Of a stretch of DNA of 64,000 bases, positions 42,333-51,076 are shown in pieces (within the stretch, counting starts at the first letter, position 1; each line of letters begins with the position of its first letter). The notes below the pieces were generated by a model, which was not told the DNA's origin, searched no databases, and worked only from the letters and a program-made list of their open reading frames with translations. Position numbers and translations under genes: made by a program. The DNA is taken from assembly GCA_965262595.1 (NCBI GenBank), contig OZ253548.1, positions 1,798,001-1,862,000 of the forward strand, in the 5' to 3' direction. The DNA comes from CATQHB01 sp965262595 (GTDB lineage Bacteria; Chloroflexota; Dehalococcoidia; Lucifugimonadales; UBA3495).

Positions 42333-44885
42333 CTACGCCGGCGTCGCCGTCGCCTCGTTGGAGACGCCGGCGTTGCCCACGCCGTTCATCGCCCGCACCT
42401 GGAAGGTGTAGGCCGTGCCGGTCGTCAGGCCGGTGACGGTGTGGCTCACCGTCGAGGGGCTGTTGGAGATGTACATCCAGGATCCGTAGGATCCGCTGGT
42501 CTTCTGGCGGTACTCGAACTTGGTGATGGTCGAGCCGCCGTCGTCGAACGCCGTCCACGACAGCGTTACCTGCGTGTTCCCCGGCGTCGCCAACAGGTCG
42601 GTTATGGCGTCGGGGACGGTGGCCGCCGCCGCGACCGCTGCGGTCGCCGCGCTGGTCAGCGTTTCGGCGTTGCTGGCGTCGTCGGTGAAGCTCACCTTGA
42701 CCTTGATGGTCTTGCCCAGGTCGGCGGCCACCAACGTGTAGGTGTTCGACGTCGCCCCCGAAATATCGGCGTCCGTGCCGTTCACCCGGATCCACTGGTA
42801 CGTGTATCCGGGGGTGGTCAGGCCGTCGGCGTCCATGATGTCCGACGTGGCCGCCGTCAGCGTCTGCCCGACCTGCGCCGTGCCGCTGATCGCCGGCGCG
42901 CCGGTCGCGGGAGTGTTGGAGGCCGACGTCACCGCCGACGTCGCCGCGCTGGTCAGCGTCTCGGCGTTGCTGGCGTCGTCGGTGAAGCTCACCTTGACCT
43001 TGATGGTCTTGCCCAGGTCGGCGGCCACCAACGTGTAGGTGAGAGACGTCGCCCCGGAGATGTCGGCTTCCGTGCCGTTCACCCGGATCCACTGGTAGGC
43101 GTATGTGGGGCTGGTCAGGCCGTCCGTGTCCATGATGCCGCCGGTGGCCGCCGTCAGCGTCTGCCCGACCTGCGCCGTGCCGGTGATCGTCGGCGCGCCC
43201 GTCGCGGGGTTGTTCGCCGTGGTGTCGTTGTCGGCGACCGTCACCGTGCCCGAACCGTCCGTCCCGACCGTGTAGTCCGTGTTCGTCTGGATCGCCGCGG
43301 TGACCACGGAGTCGCTTTCCACCACGCCGTCGTCCACCGTCGGGACCGACAGCGTCGCGATGGTGTCGCCCATGGCGACGCTCACCGTCTTCGCCCCCTC
43401 CTCGGCGGACGCCACCACGTCTTCCGACTCCGATACCGACACGCTCACGTCGAGCGGCTTGGACGACGACAGCACCGGCTTCGACGCCGTCAGGGTGAAC
43501 TCCGCGTTGAAGCCCTCGTTCACGCCGCCGTCGCCGGCGATGGTCACCGTGGCCGGGCCGATGGTGGCCGTCACCTCAGCGGTCCACGGCCCGTTGCCGT
43601 TCGCGTTGATCGCCCGGACGCGGTAGTTGTACGTGCCATCCTCTAAAGTGCCAGCATCTATAAAGGAGGTGCCAGTCGGTATATCTCCATGAGTGATCCC
43701 ACCGCCGAGGAATTGAACGCTGACCTCATACTCGGTGATCGCCGAGCCGCCGTCGGCGGCGGGCGCGGTCCAGTCCAGCTTCACCGCGTGGTGGCCCTCG
43801 GTGACGGTGAGGCCGGTCGGGGCGCCGGGGACGATGAGGAGCAGCTTGACCGTTATGGTCTTGGCCTGCCAATCGTCGGAGCCAAAGCTGTGACGGCTCT
43901 CGGCCCAATAGATTCCCACGTTGGTGGTGCTTACGACTGCGTTGGTCGCGTCACTTACCTTCAGCGTCGTCGTGCTTCCGTCCACGGTGAATTCCATGGC
44001 ATATCCCGCCAGATCGCTCTTGCTCACCCCGGTGTCCGTGAGCAAGTACAGCCGGCTCTCAGTGCCTCCCCTAACCCCAAGCAGTTCAACGGTGTGGGTG
44101 GTCCCGCCGACGGTGAACGAGCCGGGACTCAGCGAACCGTGGGTCGTCGTAAGGTAGTCAGCGGCGGACGAGCCATAGCCGTCGTAAGTGTAGGTGCTAC
44201 CGACCGCCCAGTTATCGGCCGACGTCAAGGTGGCGTTCCACGCCACGGCCGCGGCGGCGGCGGCGGTGGTGCCCTTGATCGCGATGCGCAATGCTTCTCC
44301 GCCTGGATTCGCGGTCCACGTGTTGTTATTGTAAAAGTAGCCAGTGTCGGCGATGGACCAGCCGGAGAATGCGCCGGAGTCTTCGCCGTCGGACGTGGTC
44401 GTGTCGAACTTGACGGCATTGCCGGTGCTGGTGAAGACCACGGCGTAGGTTGCGCTGGCATCGAGGGTGGTGCCGGTGGGCGCGGTGAAGGTGAGGGTGT
44501 CGCCCGCGCTCCAGGTACCGGTCGGGGCCGTGAGGTCGGCGACCTTGCTGGCGCTGGTGCCGGTGTCGGGCACGTCGACGGAGTTGACGGTGGTGACTTT
44601 CCAGATGGCGGCGGAGAACTTGTCGCCCTCGTCGTCGTCGTAGCCAACGTCGACGCTGGTGACGGTGTAGCCGCCGGACTGGGAGCCGGGGGTGAAGGTC
44701 TGCGCCCGGTCCTCGGAGGCGGACCAGTCGTTGTCATTGCCTTGGTCGATGTTGGAGACGTAGGTGTTGGTGGTGGCCTGGGCGTGGCCCGGCGCGGGGG
44801 AGGAGAGGAGGAGAAGGAGTGCGGCTGCCGCGGCCAGCAGGAATGCCGCCGCCAGGATGCGGGCGGGGTTGCGGCGCCGGCTCAT
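42333..44885 (-). CDS. Giant secreted Ig-like/FN3 repeat protein, N-terminal segment
   Basis: 850 codons from the ATG at 44885 (GGAGG seven bases upstream). A signal peptide is clear: basic MSRRRNPAR, then ILAAAFLLAAAAALLLLLSS and a PGHAQA cleavage region. A choice-of-anchor-like domain (TYVSNIDQGNDNDWSASEDR), a mucus-type beta domain, FN3 domains (LLIVPGAPTGLTVTEGHHAV), a Calx-beta stretch and two Ig-like modules with YQWIRVNG follow. It ends with FN3 and TAG after SNEATATPA. As read, this fragment alone could be secreted. In frame beyond the TAG the repeat architecture continues to 36663, implying an ancestral protein of over 2,700 residues. Probable role: surface adhesion. Confidence 0.75.
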   Translation of the reverse strand: MSRRRNPARILAAAFLLAAAAALLLLLSSPAPGHAQATTNTYVSNIDQGNDNDWSASEDRAQTFTPGSQSGGYTVTSVDVGYDDDEGDKFSAAIWKVTTVNSVDVPDTGTSASKVADLTAPTGTWSAGDTLTFTAPTGTTLDASATYAVVFTSTGNAVKFDTTTSDGEDSGAFSGWSIADTGYFYNNNTWTANPGGEALRIAIKGTTAAAAAAVAWNATLTSADNWAVGSTYTYDGYGSSAADYLTTTHGSLSPGSFTVGGTTHTVELLGVRGGTESRLYLLTDTGVSKSDLAGYAMEFTVDGSTTTLKVSDATNAVVSTTNVGIYWAESRHSFGSDDWQAKTITVKLLLIVPGAPTGLTVTEGHHAVKLDWTAPAADGGSAITEYEVSVQFLGGGITHGDIPTGTSFIDAGTLEDGTYNYRVRAINANGNGPWTAEVTATIGPATVTIAGDGGVNEGFNAEFTLTASKPVLSSSKPLDVSVSVSESEDVVASAEEGAKTVSVAMGDTIATLSVPTVDDGVVESDSVVTAAIQTNTDYTVGTDGSGTVTVADNDTTANNPATGAPTITGTAQVGQTLTAATGGIMDTDGLTSPTYAYQWIRVNGTEADISGATSLTYTLVAADLGKTIKVKVSFTDDASNAETLTSAATSAVTSASNTPATGAPAISGTAQVGQTLTAATSDIMDADGLTTPGYTYQWIRVNGTDADISGATSNTYTLVAADLGKTIKVKVSFTDDASNAETLTSAATAAVAAAATVPDAITDLLATPGNTQVTLSWTAFDDGGSTITKFEYRQKTSGSYGSWMYISNSPSTVSHTVTGLTTGTAYTFQVRAMNGVGNAGVSNEATATPA

Positions 44886-45335
44886 AACGCCGCCTCCGGG
44901 AGGGCTAAGTCGGGGGGGGGGGGGGTGACGGCATCCGGGTTCTGGTCATTGTTCTAACCACCTTGCATCTGATTTCATGGTTCCCGGTACGGCAGCGAAG
45001 CGGAGGGTCCGGGCTTCCGAGGTCGCGCGGCCCGTGGCAAAACGAAACGAGACTGCGCAACTCTGCGCCGTCGTCCCTGGTCCGTTGGCCGGTCGGTCGA
45101 ACGCCAAGCGAAACTCTCCCCTCATGCTGGGCCGGACAGTCGGTTCACACTAGCAGACCCGTATGTTATTACTGTGTGTTTTTGCCTCATTTTTCCATGT
45201 ATTCTTGTGCAATTTCGGCCAATTCGCTAGAAACGGGCCAAAACGGGCCGGAGATGCCGGGATGAGACTCCGCCGCCATCCCGGCTCCGGGACGCAGGTC
45301 CTCCGGCGAGCCGCAGCCCGGAACGAGGGAGAGCC
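44886..45335. other. Divergent intergenic region with a 14-G tract
   Basis: This 450-base gap separates the minus-strand repeat-protein gene from the plus-strand histidine kinase. It contains an uninterrupted run of 14 G at 44912-44925, 27 bases from the repeat-protein start codon. An AT-richer stretch (about 45160-45230) lies toward the kinase gene and is the likelier promoter zone. No coding frame is convincing. Confidence 0.6.
44912..44925. repeat. Homopolymer G14 tract upstream of surface-protein gene
   Basis: Fourteen consecutive G on the plus strand, so C14 in the leader of the minus-strand repeat-protein gene, between any upstream promoter and the CGGAGG ribosome-binding site. Runs of this length slip during replication and are a known basis of phase variation; they are also hard to sequence, so the count may be off. 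Confidence 0.8.
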
Positions 45336-47063
45336 ATGAACCAACCCGATGGACGCGACCTGGAGATCCAGGCCCTGCGGGACCGCCTGACCCGGATGTG
45401 CGAGGCCTGCCACCGCATCAACGAGAGCCTCGACCTCGACACTGTGCTACAAGAGGTCCTCGACAGCGCCCGCTCGCTGACCGGCGCCCGCTACGGCGTG
45501 ATGGTCCTCCTGGACGGTTCGGGAGGCGTACAGGACTTCCTGGGCGCCGGTTTCACCCCCGACGAGGCCCGGCGGCTCTGGGAGCTGCCGGAGGGTTCTG
45601 AGTTCATAGAGTACCTCGGCGCCATCCCCGGCCCGCTGCGAGTTGGAGACGTTGCCGCCCACCTGAGGTCCATGTGGCTGCCCGACTTCCGCCCGCCCGT
45701 TCCGGTGGGCTCCTTCCTGGCCGCTCCCATCCGCCACGGGGGCGCGGGCGTGGGCAACATCTACCTGGCCCAGAGCGATCCGGGCCGGGAGTTCAGCCAG
45801 GAGGACGAGGAGACCCTGGTCATGTTCGCCTCCCAGGCGGCGCTGGTGATCGCCAACGCCCGCAGGCACCGGGACGAGCGGCGGGCCAGGGGCAACCTGA
45901 AGACCCTGATCGACACCTCGCCCGTTGGCGTCGTGGTCTTCGACGCCAGGACGGCAGCCCCGGTGTCGATCAACCGGGAGACGCGAAGGATTCTGGAAAC
46001 GCTGACAACGGCGGAACAGGACGTGGAACAGCTCCTGGAGGTCCTGACCTTCCGGCGCGCCAACGGACGGGAGATCTCCCTGGCGGAGTTTCCGCTGGCC
46101 CGGGCGCTGGGGGAGGGCGAGGCGGTGCGGGCCGAGGAGATCGTCATCACCGTCCCCGACGGCCGGAGCGTCGCCACGCTGGTCAACGCCACGCCCATCC
46201 GCGCCGACGACGGCGAGGTGGAGTCCTTCGTCGTCACCCTGCAGGACCTGACGCCGCTGGAGGAGCTGGAGCGGCAGCGGGCCGAGTTCCTGGGGGTGGT
46301 GAGCCACGAGCTGCGGACTCCCCTCGCCTCGATCAAGGGGTCGGCAACGACCCTGAAGGAGTCGGCCAACTCGCTGGACCCGGCGGAGATGGACCTGTTC
46401 TTCCGGATCATCGAGCAGCAGGCCGACCAGATGAGCGACCTGATCACCGACCTGCTCGACATGGCCCGCATCGAGAGCGGCACGCTGTCGGTGTCCCCGG
46501 AGCCGTCGGACGCCGCCGCCCTGGTGGACCGGGCCAGGAACTCGTTCCTGAGCGGCGGCGGCCGGGACAACATCCGGATCGACGTTGAGCCGGACCTGCA
46601 CCCGGTCCTGGCGGACCGGCGGCGCATCGCCCAGGTCATCGGCAATCTCCTGTCCAACGCGGCAAGGCACTCGCCGGAGTCGTCCGCCATCCGGCTGGCC
46701 GCCGCTCAGGACGGCGTGCAGGTCGCCTTCACCGTCGGCGCCGACGGCACGGGCCTGTCCGACGATCTGCTGCCCCTGCTGTTCAGGAAGTTCTCCCGGA
46801 TCGACGGGTACGACCGTGAAAATCGTGAGAACCGGGAGGGCGGCATTGCGGGTTCGGGGCTGGGTCTCGCCATCTGCAAGGGGATAGTGGAGGCCCACGG
46901 AGGGCGCATATGGGCAGAGAGCGAAGGGCCGGGCCGGGGCTCCCGGTTCACCTTCACGCTGTCCGCCGCCACCGGGGCCCTACACCCGGCCCCGGCCGGT
47001 GAAGCTCGAACCTCCGCGGGCTCCCGCCGCGCCGGGGCGGACGCGAGTCCTGGCGGTCGATGA
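45336..47063 (+). CDS. GAF-PAS sensor histidine kinase
   Basis: A 575-residue cytoplasmic kinase with no membrane segment. Order: coiled start, GAF domain (about 25-180; ARSLTGARYGVMVLLDGSGG, VGSFLAAPIRHGGAGVGNIY), PAS-like domain (about 185-310; IDTSPVGVVVFDARTAAPVS), HisKA with the phospho-accepting His in VVSHELRTPLASIK (about 326), and HATPase with VIGNLLSNAARHS, GTGLSDDLLPLLFRKFS and SGLGLAICKGIVEAHGG. It autophosphorylates and passes phosphate to the response regulator encoded next, whose frame overlaps its end by 65 bases. Some relatives may be fused hybrids, so the overlap could hide a frameshift. Confidence 0.88.
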   Translation: MNQPDGRDLEIQALRDRLTRMCEACHRINESLDLDTVLQEVLDSARSLTGARYGVMVLLDGSGGVQDFLGAGFTPDEARRLWELPEGSEFIEYLGAIPGPLRVGDVAAHLRSMWLPDFRPPVPVGSFLAAPIRHGGAGVGNIYLAQSDPGREFSQEDEETLVMFASQAALVIANARRHRDERRARGNLKTLIDTSPVGVVVFDARTAAPVSINRETRRILETLTTAEQDVEQLLEVLTFRRANGREISLAEFPLARALGEGEAVRAEEIVITVPDGRSVATLVNATPIRADDGEVESFVVTLQDLTPLEELERQRAEFLGVVSHELRTPLASIKGSATTLKESANSLDPAEMDLFFRIIEQQADQMSDLITDLLDMARIESGTLSVSPEPSDAAALVDRARNSFLSGGGRDNIRIDVEPDLHPVLADRRRIAQVIGNLLSNAARHSPESSAIRLAAAQDGVQVAFTVGADGTGLSDDLLPLLFRKFSRIDGYDRENRENREGGIAGSGLGLAICKGIVEAHGGRIWAESEGPGRGSRFTFTLSAATGALHPAPAGEARTSAGSRRAGADASPGGR

Positions 47064-48105
47064 CGACCCGCAGACCCTCAGGTTCGTCCGGGACGCGCTC
47101 TCGAATGCCGGGTACACGGCGACGGTGACGGGCGACCCCGAGCAGGTGGCCCGCCTGGTGGAGGAGGAGAGACCCCACCTGGTGCTGCTCGACCTGATGC
47201 TGCCCGGAACGGACGGCATCGAGCTCATGGAGAGCGTCCCCGGGCTCGCCCACGTGCCGGTCATCTTCCTGTCCGCCTACGGCCGGGACCAGCTGATCGC
47301 GCGGGCGCTGGCGGCGGGGGCCGACGATTACGTCGTCAAGCCCTTCTCGCCGACGGAGCTGGTGGCGAGGGTCCAGACGGCTCTGCGGCGCCGGGCCGCA
47401 TCCACGCTGGCCGAGCCGTCGCAACCCTACCGCCGGGGCGAGCTGGCCATCGACTACGCCGAACGCCGGGTCTCCCTGGCGGGCCGCGCCGTCCCGCTGA
47501 CCAACATCGAGTACCGGCTGCTCTTCGAGCTCTCGGTCAACGCCGGGCAGGTGCTGACTCACGACCAACTGCTCCAGCGGGTGTGGGGGCTGGAACACCC
47601 CGGGCGGCCGGGGGCGGTGCGCACCTTCGTCAAGAACCTGCGCCGCAAGCTGGACGACGCCGACAACCCCACCTACATCTTCACCGAGCCCCGGGTGGGG
47701 TATAGGATGCCCAGGGGGGGCCGGGCCGGGTCGCTGACGGCTCGTTGGAGTCTAGGCTGCTCAACTTCCGGGACAAGAGGGCAGGTGGAGGGGATACCTA
47801 CGGGCATAGGTATCCCCTACGCCATCATCAGGCCCACCCTGGTTTTCGGCGAAGGCGACCTGCTGCTGAGCAACATGGCCTGGGCGCTGCGGTGCTTTCC
47901 GGTTTTCCCTGTATTCGGCAGAAGGGATTATTCAGTGCAACTCATTTATGCTGAGGACCTGGCAGCCCTGGCGGTGGCGGTTGGTTGCCGCAGAGAAAAT
48001 CTGAACGTAGATGCCGCAGGGCCGGATACGTTCACCTTTGAGGAGTTGCTGCGGTTGCTGGCTTTGGCGGTGGGCGCTCGCGTCCGGCTGGTGCATACGC
48101 CCTAG
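46999..48105 (+). CDS. OmpR-type response regulator with foreign C-terminal extension
   Basis: A 368-codon frame. Residues about 15-130 form a receiver (VLAVDDDPQTLRFV, phospho-Asp65 in LVLLDLMLPG, Lys in DYVVKPFSP). Residues about 140-240 form a winged-helix DNA-binding domain ending RTFVKNLRRKLDDAD and TEPRVGYRMPRG, where such proteins normally stop. The frame then runs through an unrelated linker containing an 11-bp hairpin into a piece of an NAD(P)-dependent epimerase. So the last about 125 residues are probably not native. The GTG at 46999 is the nominal start; it overlaps the kinase gene. It likely regulates genes in response to the upstream kinase. Confidence 0.8.
   Translation: MKLEPPRAPAAPGRTRVLAVDDDPQTLRFVRDALSNAGYTATVTGDPEQVARLVEEERPHLVLLDLMLPGTDGIELMESVPGLAHVPVIFLSAYGRDQLIARALAAGADDYVVKPFSPTELVARVQTALRRRAASTLAEPSQPYRRGELAIDYAERRVSLAGRAVPLTNIEYRLLFELSVNAGQVLTHDQLLQRVWGLEHPGRPGAVRTFVKNLRRKLDDADNPTYIFTEPRVGYRMPRGGRAGSLTARWSLGCSTSGTRGQVEGIPTGIGIPYAIIRPTLVFGEGDLLLSNMAWALRCFPVFPVFGRRDYSVQLIYAEDLAALAVAVGCRRENLNVDAAGPDTFTFEELLRLLALAVGARVRLVHTP
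47790..47817. repeat. 11-bp hairpin at response regulator/epimerase junction
   Basis: GGGGATACCTA (47790-47800) pairs with TAGGTATCCCC (47807-47817) around CGGGCA. It lies exactly between the native response-regulator end and the epimerase-like fragment. It could be a terminator-like or mobile-repeat remnant marking the junction. Confidence 0.6.
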
Positions 48106-48180
48106 CCGCTGGGTTCGCCCTGACCCGTCTGGTCGGCCTGCTGCTGCGGGACGTGGTGCTGACCAGAGAGGATGCACCAA
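47808..48180 (+). pseudogene. NAD(P)-dependent epimerase/dehydratase remnant
   Basis: From about 47808 the frame reads IPYAIIRPTLVFGEGDLLLS, YSVQLIYAEDLAALAVAVG and AAGPDTFTFEELLRLLALAV, the middle part of an extended SDR/NmrA-like protein, with no N-terminal cofactor-binding region present. A TAG follows VRLVHTP at 48103-48105. After one more frame change the family sequence goes on (ALTRLVGLLLRDVVLTRED) to about 48180. It is therefore a 5'-truncated, doubly interrupted remnant joined to the response regulator. Bases 48181-48389, up to the next gene's stop, hold nothing recognisable. Confidence 0.7.
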
Positions 48181-48389
48181 AGGGTAGCGTAACGACAGCT
48201 TGGTGATTCTTCGCCGTTTTGGGAAGCCAGGACCAGGACTTCTAAGGTTCAGAATCTGGGTCAATACAGCACAGATGGCCTAAACAGCGATACATGTCTA
48301 GACTTGATGGCAACAATCGCGAGCAACTCCTCCAGGGTCGACCTAGCTAGTGGACCAGACTTCCTACTCGAACAATAGTTGAATAGGAA

Positions 48390-49217
48390 CTAGAAATCCA
48401 AGGAGTAATACGACAGCCAGTTATGGACGGTTTCCGCAGCGTATCGGGCGTCGCCTGCCGTCATATTCCAAGATTGCCCCAACTCGATGAAAGCGGTAGG
48501 TTCGGCGTTTACAGCAATTGAGCGAACGTCTGAAACAAAAGGCGAAGCTAACAGGGCAGACGAAACCCACATCGAAAAGGCACCACGCTCTAACCCTTCG
48601 GGAGCCAAGATAGCCGACAAATCGTGGGCAGCTTGCTGTACGACACTCTCAGGTAAACTATTCCCGGTTTCGTCAGAATAAACCAGCCACAAGTCTCCCG
48701 GGGCTCTCGTCAACGGACGCCAAGAAAGGATGAATGACTCGGGGACGACCACAGGCGACTGGGCTTTTACAGGAATGGATTGCCACACCGCATATTCGGC
48801 GTCAGACACAACCCGAGATTGGGAGAGTAGTAACCGCTCAAAGGCCATTGAATCGAAGTCATCCGAAGGTGGAGATAATATTTCCAAGTTTGAATTTGAG
48901 GCCAGGCCAAGCCCTGAATTGGTGAGATTGGCAGAACCGATTAACACCATATCATCAAATCGGTAATACTTCGCATGAAGTGTGGGGTGTAGCAGAAAGG
49001 TGCCCCCCTTCCCTACCACGAGCTCACGTGCCGGAGCATCTGATACACCCGCGCTGATGTCCCCAGGACTCCAACGAGTAACGCACGTTAGAGACACTAG
49101 CCGAGAGGCGTTGTTCAGCAGTCTGAGCAAGGTGTTTTCCTTGATGTAGGGCGCGGCCAGCACCGCGGTGGTGGCGCCCGCCGCGCCTGACCGGACCAAG
49201 TCCCAAGGAGAAGTCAT
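48390..49217 (-). CDS. PLD-like nuclease, probable SspH-type component
   Basis: A 275-residue protein. The ATG at 49217 is chosen because it overlaps the upstream GHKL gene stop as ATGA; the longer frame upstream lies inside that gene. One HKD motif is present: LHAKYYRFDD (His81, Lys83, Asp88) followed by VLIGSANLTNSGLG, the signature of single-motif PLD-family nucleases, which act as dimers. The C-terminal half is unrecognised. It is the last gene of a minus-strand run that begins with sspB. By position and family it fits the nuclease of an Ssp restriction module (SspFGH type); that assignment is from memory of the system, not a search. Confidence 0.7.
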   Translation of the reverse strand: MTSPWDLVRSGAAGATTAVLAAPYIKENTLLRLLNNASRLVSLTCVTRWSPGDISAGVSDAPARELVVGKGGTFLLHPTLHAKYYRFDDMVLIGSANLTNSGLGLASNSNLEILSPPSDDFDSMAFERLLLSQSRVVSDAEYAVWQSIPVKAQSPVVVPESFILSWRPLTRAPGDLWLVYSDETGNSLPESVVQQAAHDLSAILAPEGLERGAFSMWVSSALLASPFVSDVRSIAVNAEPTAFIELGQSWNMTAGDARYAAETVHNWLSYYSLDF

Positions 49218-51076
49218 TCTTCCTCGCCTACCAACCGACGGGTCATGGTAGCAAGCATAAGACTCGCCTCGCTTCCCCATCGTATGACGGTATCCTCCAG
49301 CCTCTGACGTGCCTGAGTGCCTGGAGTCTGCTCCACCATACGGGCCCATGCACACAGCAACAGATAGAGTGCGAGGGAAGCATCTCCGGGTTCTTCTCCG
49401 TCGTTGTCCTCTTCCTGGTCATAGCGGTCTGACAAGACTCGGAGCAATTGGTACAGCCGATGTTCCTGATTCAATACAATCCTGATGGTGCCATGGTCAT
49501 TGCGAACATCAAAAAGCGCAGAACCAGATACGCGGCCAGGATTTATGACATAGCCGACTTTGCGCGACGCAGCCCAAGCGGCTATTGACTTTGCTAGGTC
49601 TGATTCTATCCCGTCGGAAATAAGGTCTTCCTCCAATCCTGACTCTACAAGCTCATCACTTAACTGCCCTCTTTCTTCCTCTATAGTGGTGGGCTCAGTG
49701 GCACCCTCTCGAATTGCCTCCTCAATGTCTCGCGTAGCATCCTCTCCGGCACCCCCAGAGAAGTCCGGCCCTTCATCATCTTCTGGCCCAGGAGTTGGTG
49801 GCTTGCTACGGATACGCCGGATCTCCCGGAACATCTCCGCAGTGTCGTTATTGATAGTCTTCGCTATGTCGTAGAGAGCGATAAGGCTTTGATCGCCTTC
49901 GGTCCTTGCTCGCTCTTCCTCGTCGTCGATGTTGGAGGTACTACGGTCTGCTCGTTGGACTGACCGGTGTACGGCTTGCAATCGGGCCGCTAGTTGCTTG
50001 CTATGGTCCACTCCAAAGAGATCATCGCAACCACGATTGAACCGCAGTTCACAACCCCACCAGCGGTGCCTTGGGTCGCCAAGATTATTCAGCGGAGGCA
50101 ACGTCATTAGCTCGCGGCCTTCGCGCACCACCGATATACCCACATTGCGGGCAGCTTTCATCCCATGGTTGGTAGCTCCTGCGGCCCGACTGCCTTGCTC
50201 AAGGAGAACTTCGCCTTTTACCCGTGAGTAAACGATGTCAACATCGTATTGGGCACCATTGACCGTAACCGGAATGCGCTTTTCTGCCCACTTCTCGAAC
50301 ATCGGTTCATTGGACTTCCAATGAGGATGAACGGTACCTGTTATCAAGTACAGCGGATCGTTGGGTCTAATGGTTTGGATCGGGTCTCTACTCCCGTCCG
50401 TATCGAAGGACTGCATTACCAAGGACACCTGACGATCCCTGATGAAGTCCCGGTATATACGCCCCACCTCTTCTTCTACACGCTCCATGGTTGTTCGAGA
50501 CGTTCGCCAGTCCACGCGGTCTAGGTTGGTCCAAACCACTAGGGTCCCACTTTCTGAATCCCTTACTATTTCAGGACAGCTTTGCCGCAGCCAGAGTTCG
50601 GGAGGAGGTTCCTGAACTGGTACGGGAACACGTACATTGCCAGCTCTCACTTCAGCCACGTCGAGGTGACAACGCCAAGCTGATTCCAGTCCATTCTGCC
50701 AAGACCAGACATCTACACGGGTGCATTGAGAAAGGGAGGAAGTGGGGAGGCCGACACCGTATTTTCCCATACGCCTCCGAATCCCATTCCCTTCCGCTGG
50801 TCGCGCCCCGACAACTAGCGCTCGGGCGAGAACCTCTGGTGTCATCCCATGGCCGTTGTCTATCACTGCAAGTCTCCGAACTACTCGAATCGACTGTCCT
50901 GATGGCGTCGTCTCACGTTGGTTCATAATGAGGATGTCGACGTTGCGGGCGCGCGCATCTAACGAGTTGTCAACGATCTCGGCAAGCGCGTGAGCCGTGC
51001 TATTGTACGGAGTATCTCGAAGAGCCAACGCAGCTGCCAGAGGCTCGAAGAGTTCCAACTGTTGACCTACGACCAT
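49214..51076 (-). CDS. GHKL (MORC/MutL-like) ATPase, probable SspG-type component
   Basis: A 620-residue protein. The start at the ATG at 51076 has GGGAGG five bases upstream and overlaps the helicase gene by 10 bases. The GHKL ATP site is complete: HALAEIVDNSLDARA (N-box, 29-43), VIDNGHGMTP (71-80) and GKYGVGLPTSS (104-114). A transducer-like region follows, then a long acidic, helical segment (about 380-500) with ARDKxE-like charge runs and a C-terminal domain. These ATPases dimerise on ATP and act as DNA clamps. The neighbouring helicase and PLD nuclease suggest a three-part DNA-attacking module. Confidence 0.75.
   Translation of the reverse strand: MVVGQQLELFEPLAAALALRDTPYNSTAHALAEIVDNSLDARARNVDILIMNQRETTPSGQSIRVVRRLAVIDNGHGMTPEVLARALVVGARPAEGNGIRRRMGKYGVGLPTSSLSQCTRVDVWSWQNGLESAWRCHLDVAEVRAGNVRVPVPVQEPPPELWLRQSCPEIVRDSESGTLVVWTNLDRVDWRTSRTTMERVEEEVGRIYRDFIRDRQVSLVMQSFDTDGSRDPIQTIRPNDPLYLITGTVHPHWKSNEPMFEKWAEKRIPVTVNGAQYDVDIVYSRVKGEVLLEQGSRAAGATNHGMKAARNVGISVVREGRELMTLPPLNNLGDPRHRWWGCELRFNRGCDDLFGVDHSKQLAARLQAVHRSVQRADRSTSNIDDEEERARTEGDQSLIALYDIAKTINNDTAEMFREIRRIRSKPPTPGPEDDEGPDFSGGAGEDATRDIEEAIREGATEPTTIEEERGQLSDELVESGLEEDLISDGIESDLAKSIAAWAASRKVGYVINPGRVSGSALFDVRNDHGTIRIVLNQEHRLYQLLRVLSDRYDQEEDNDGEEPGDASLALYLLLCAWARMVEQTPGTQARQRLEDTVIRWGSEASLMLATMTRRLVGEEE

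Noticed and set aside
36663..44885. Regular Ig-like DNA repeats as a CRISPR array or tandem satellite
   Set aside because: The repeats are about 255-300 bases, diverged, in frame and clearly protein modules with conserved YQW cores.
11385..48105. TAG recoded as glutamine or another amino acid throughout the element
   Set aside because: TAG cleanly ends many intact genes here (ssb, radC, primase, Rad52-like, nuclease, helicase, PRTRC C) and is followed by the next gene's leader, so general recoding is not credible.
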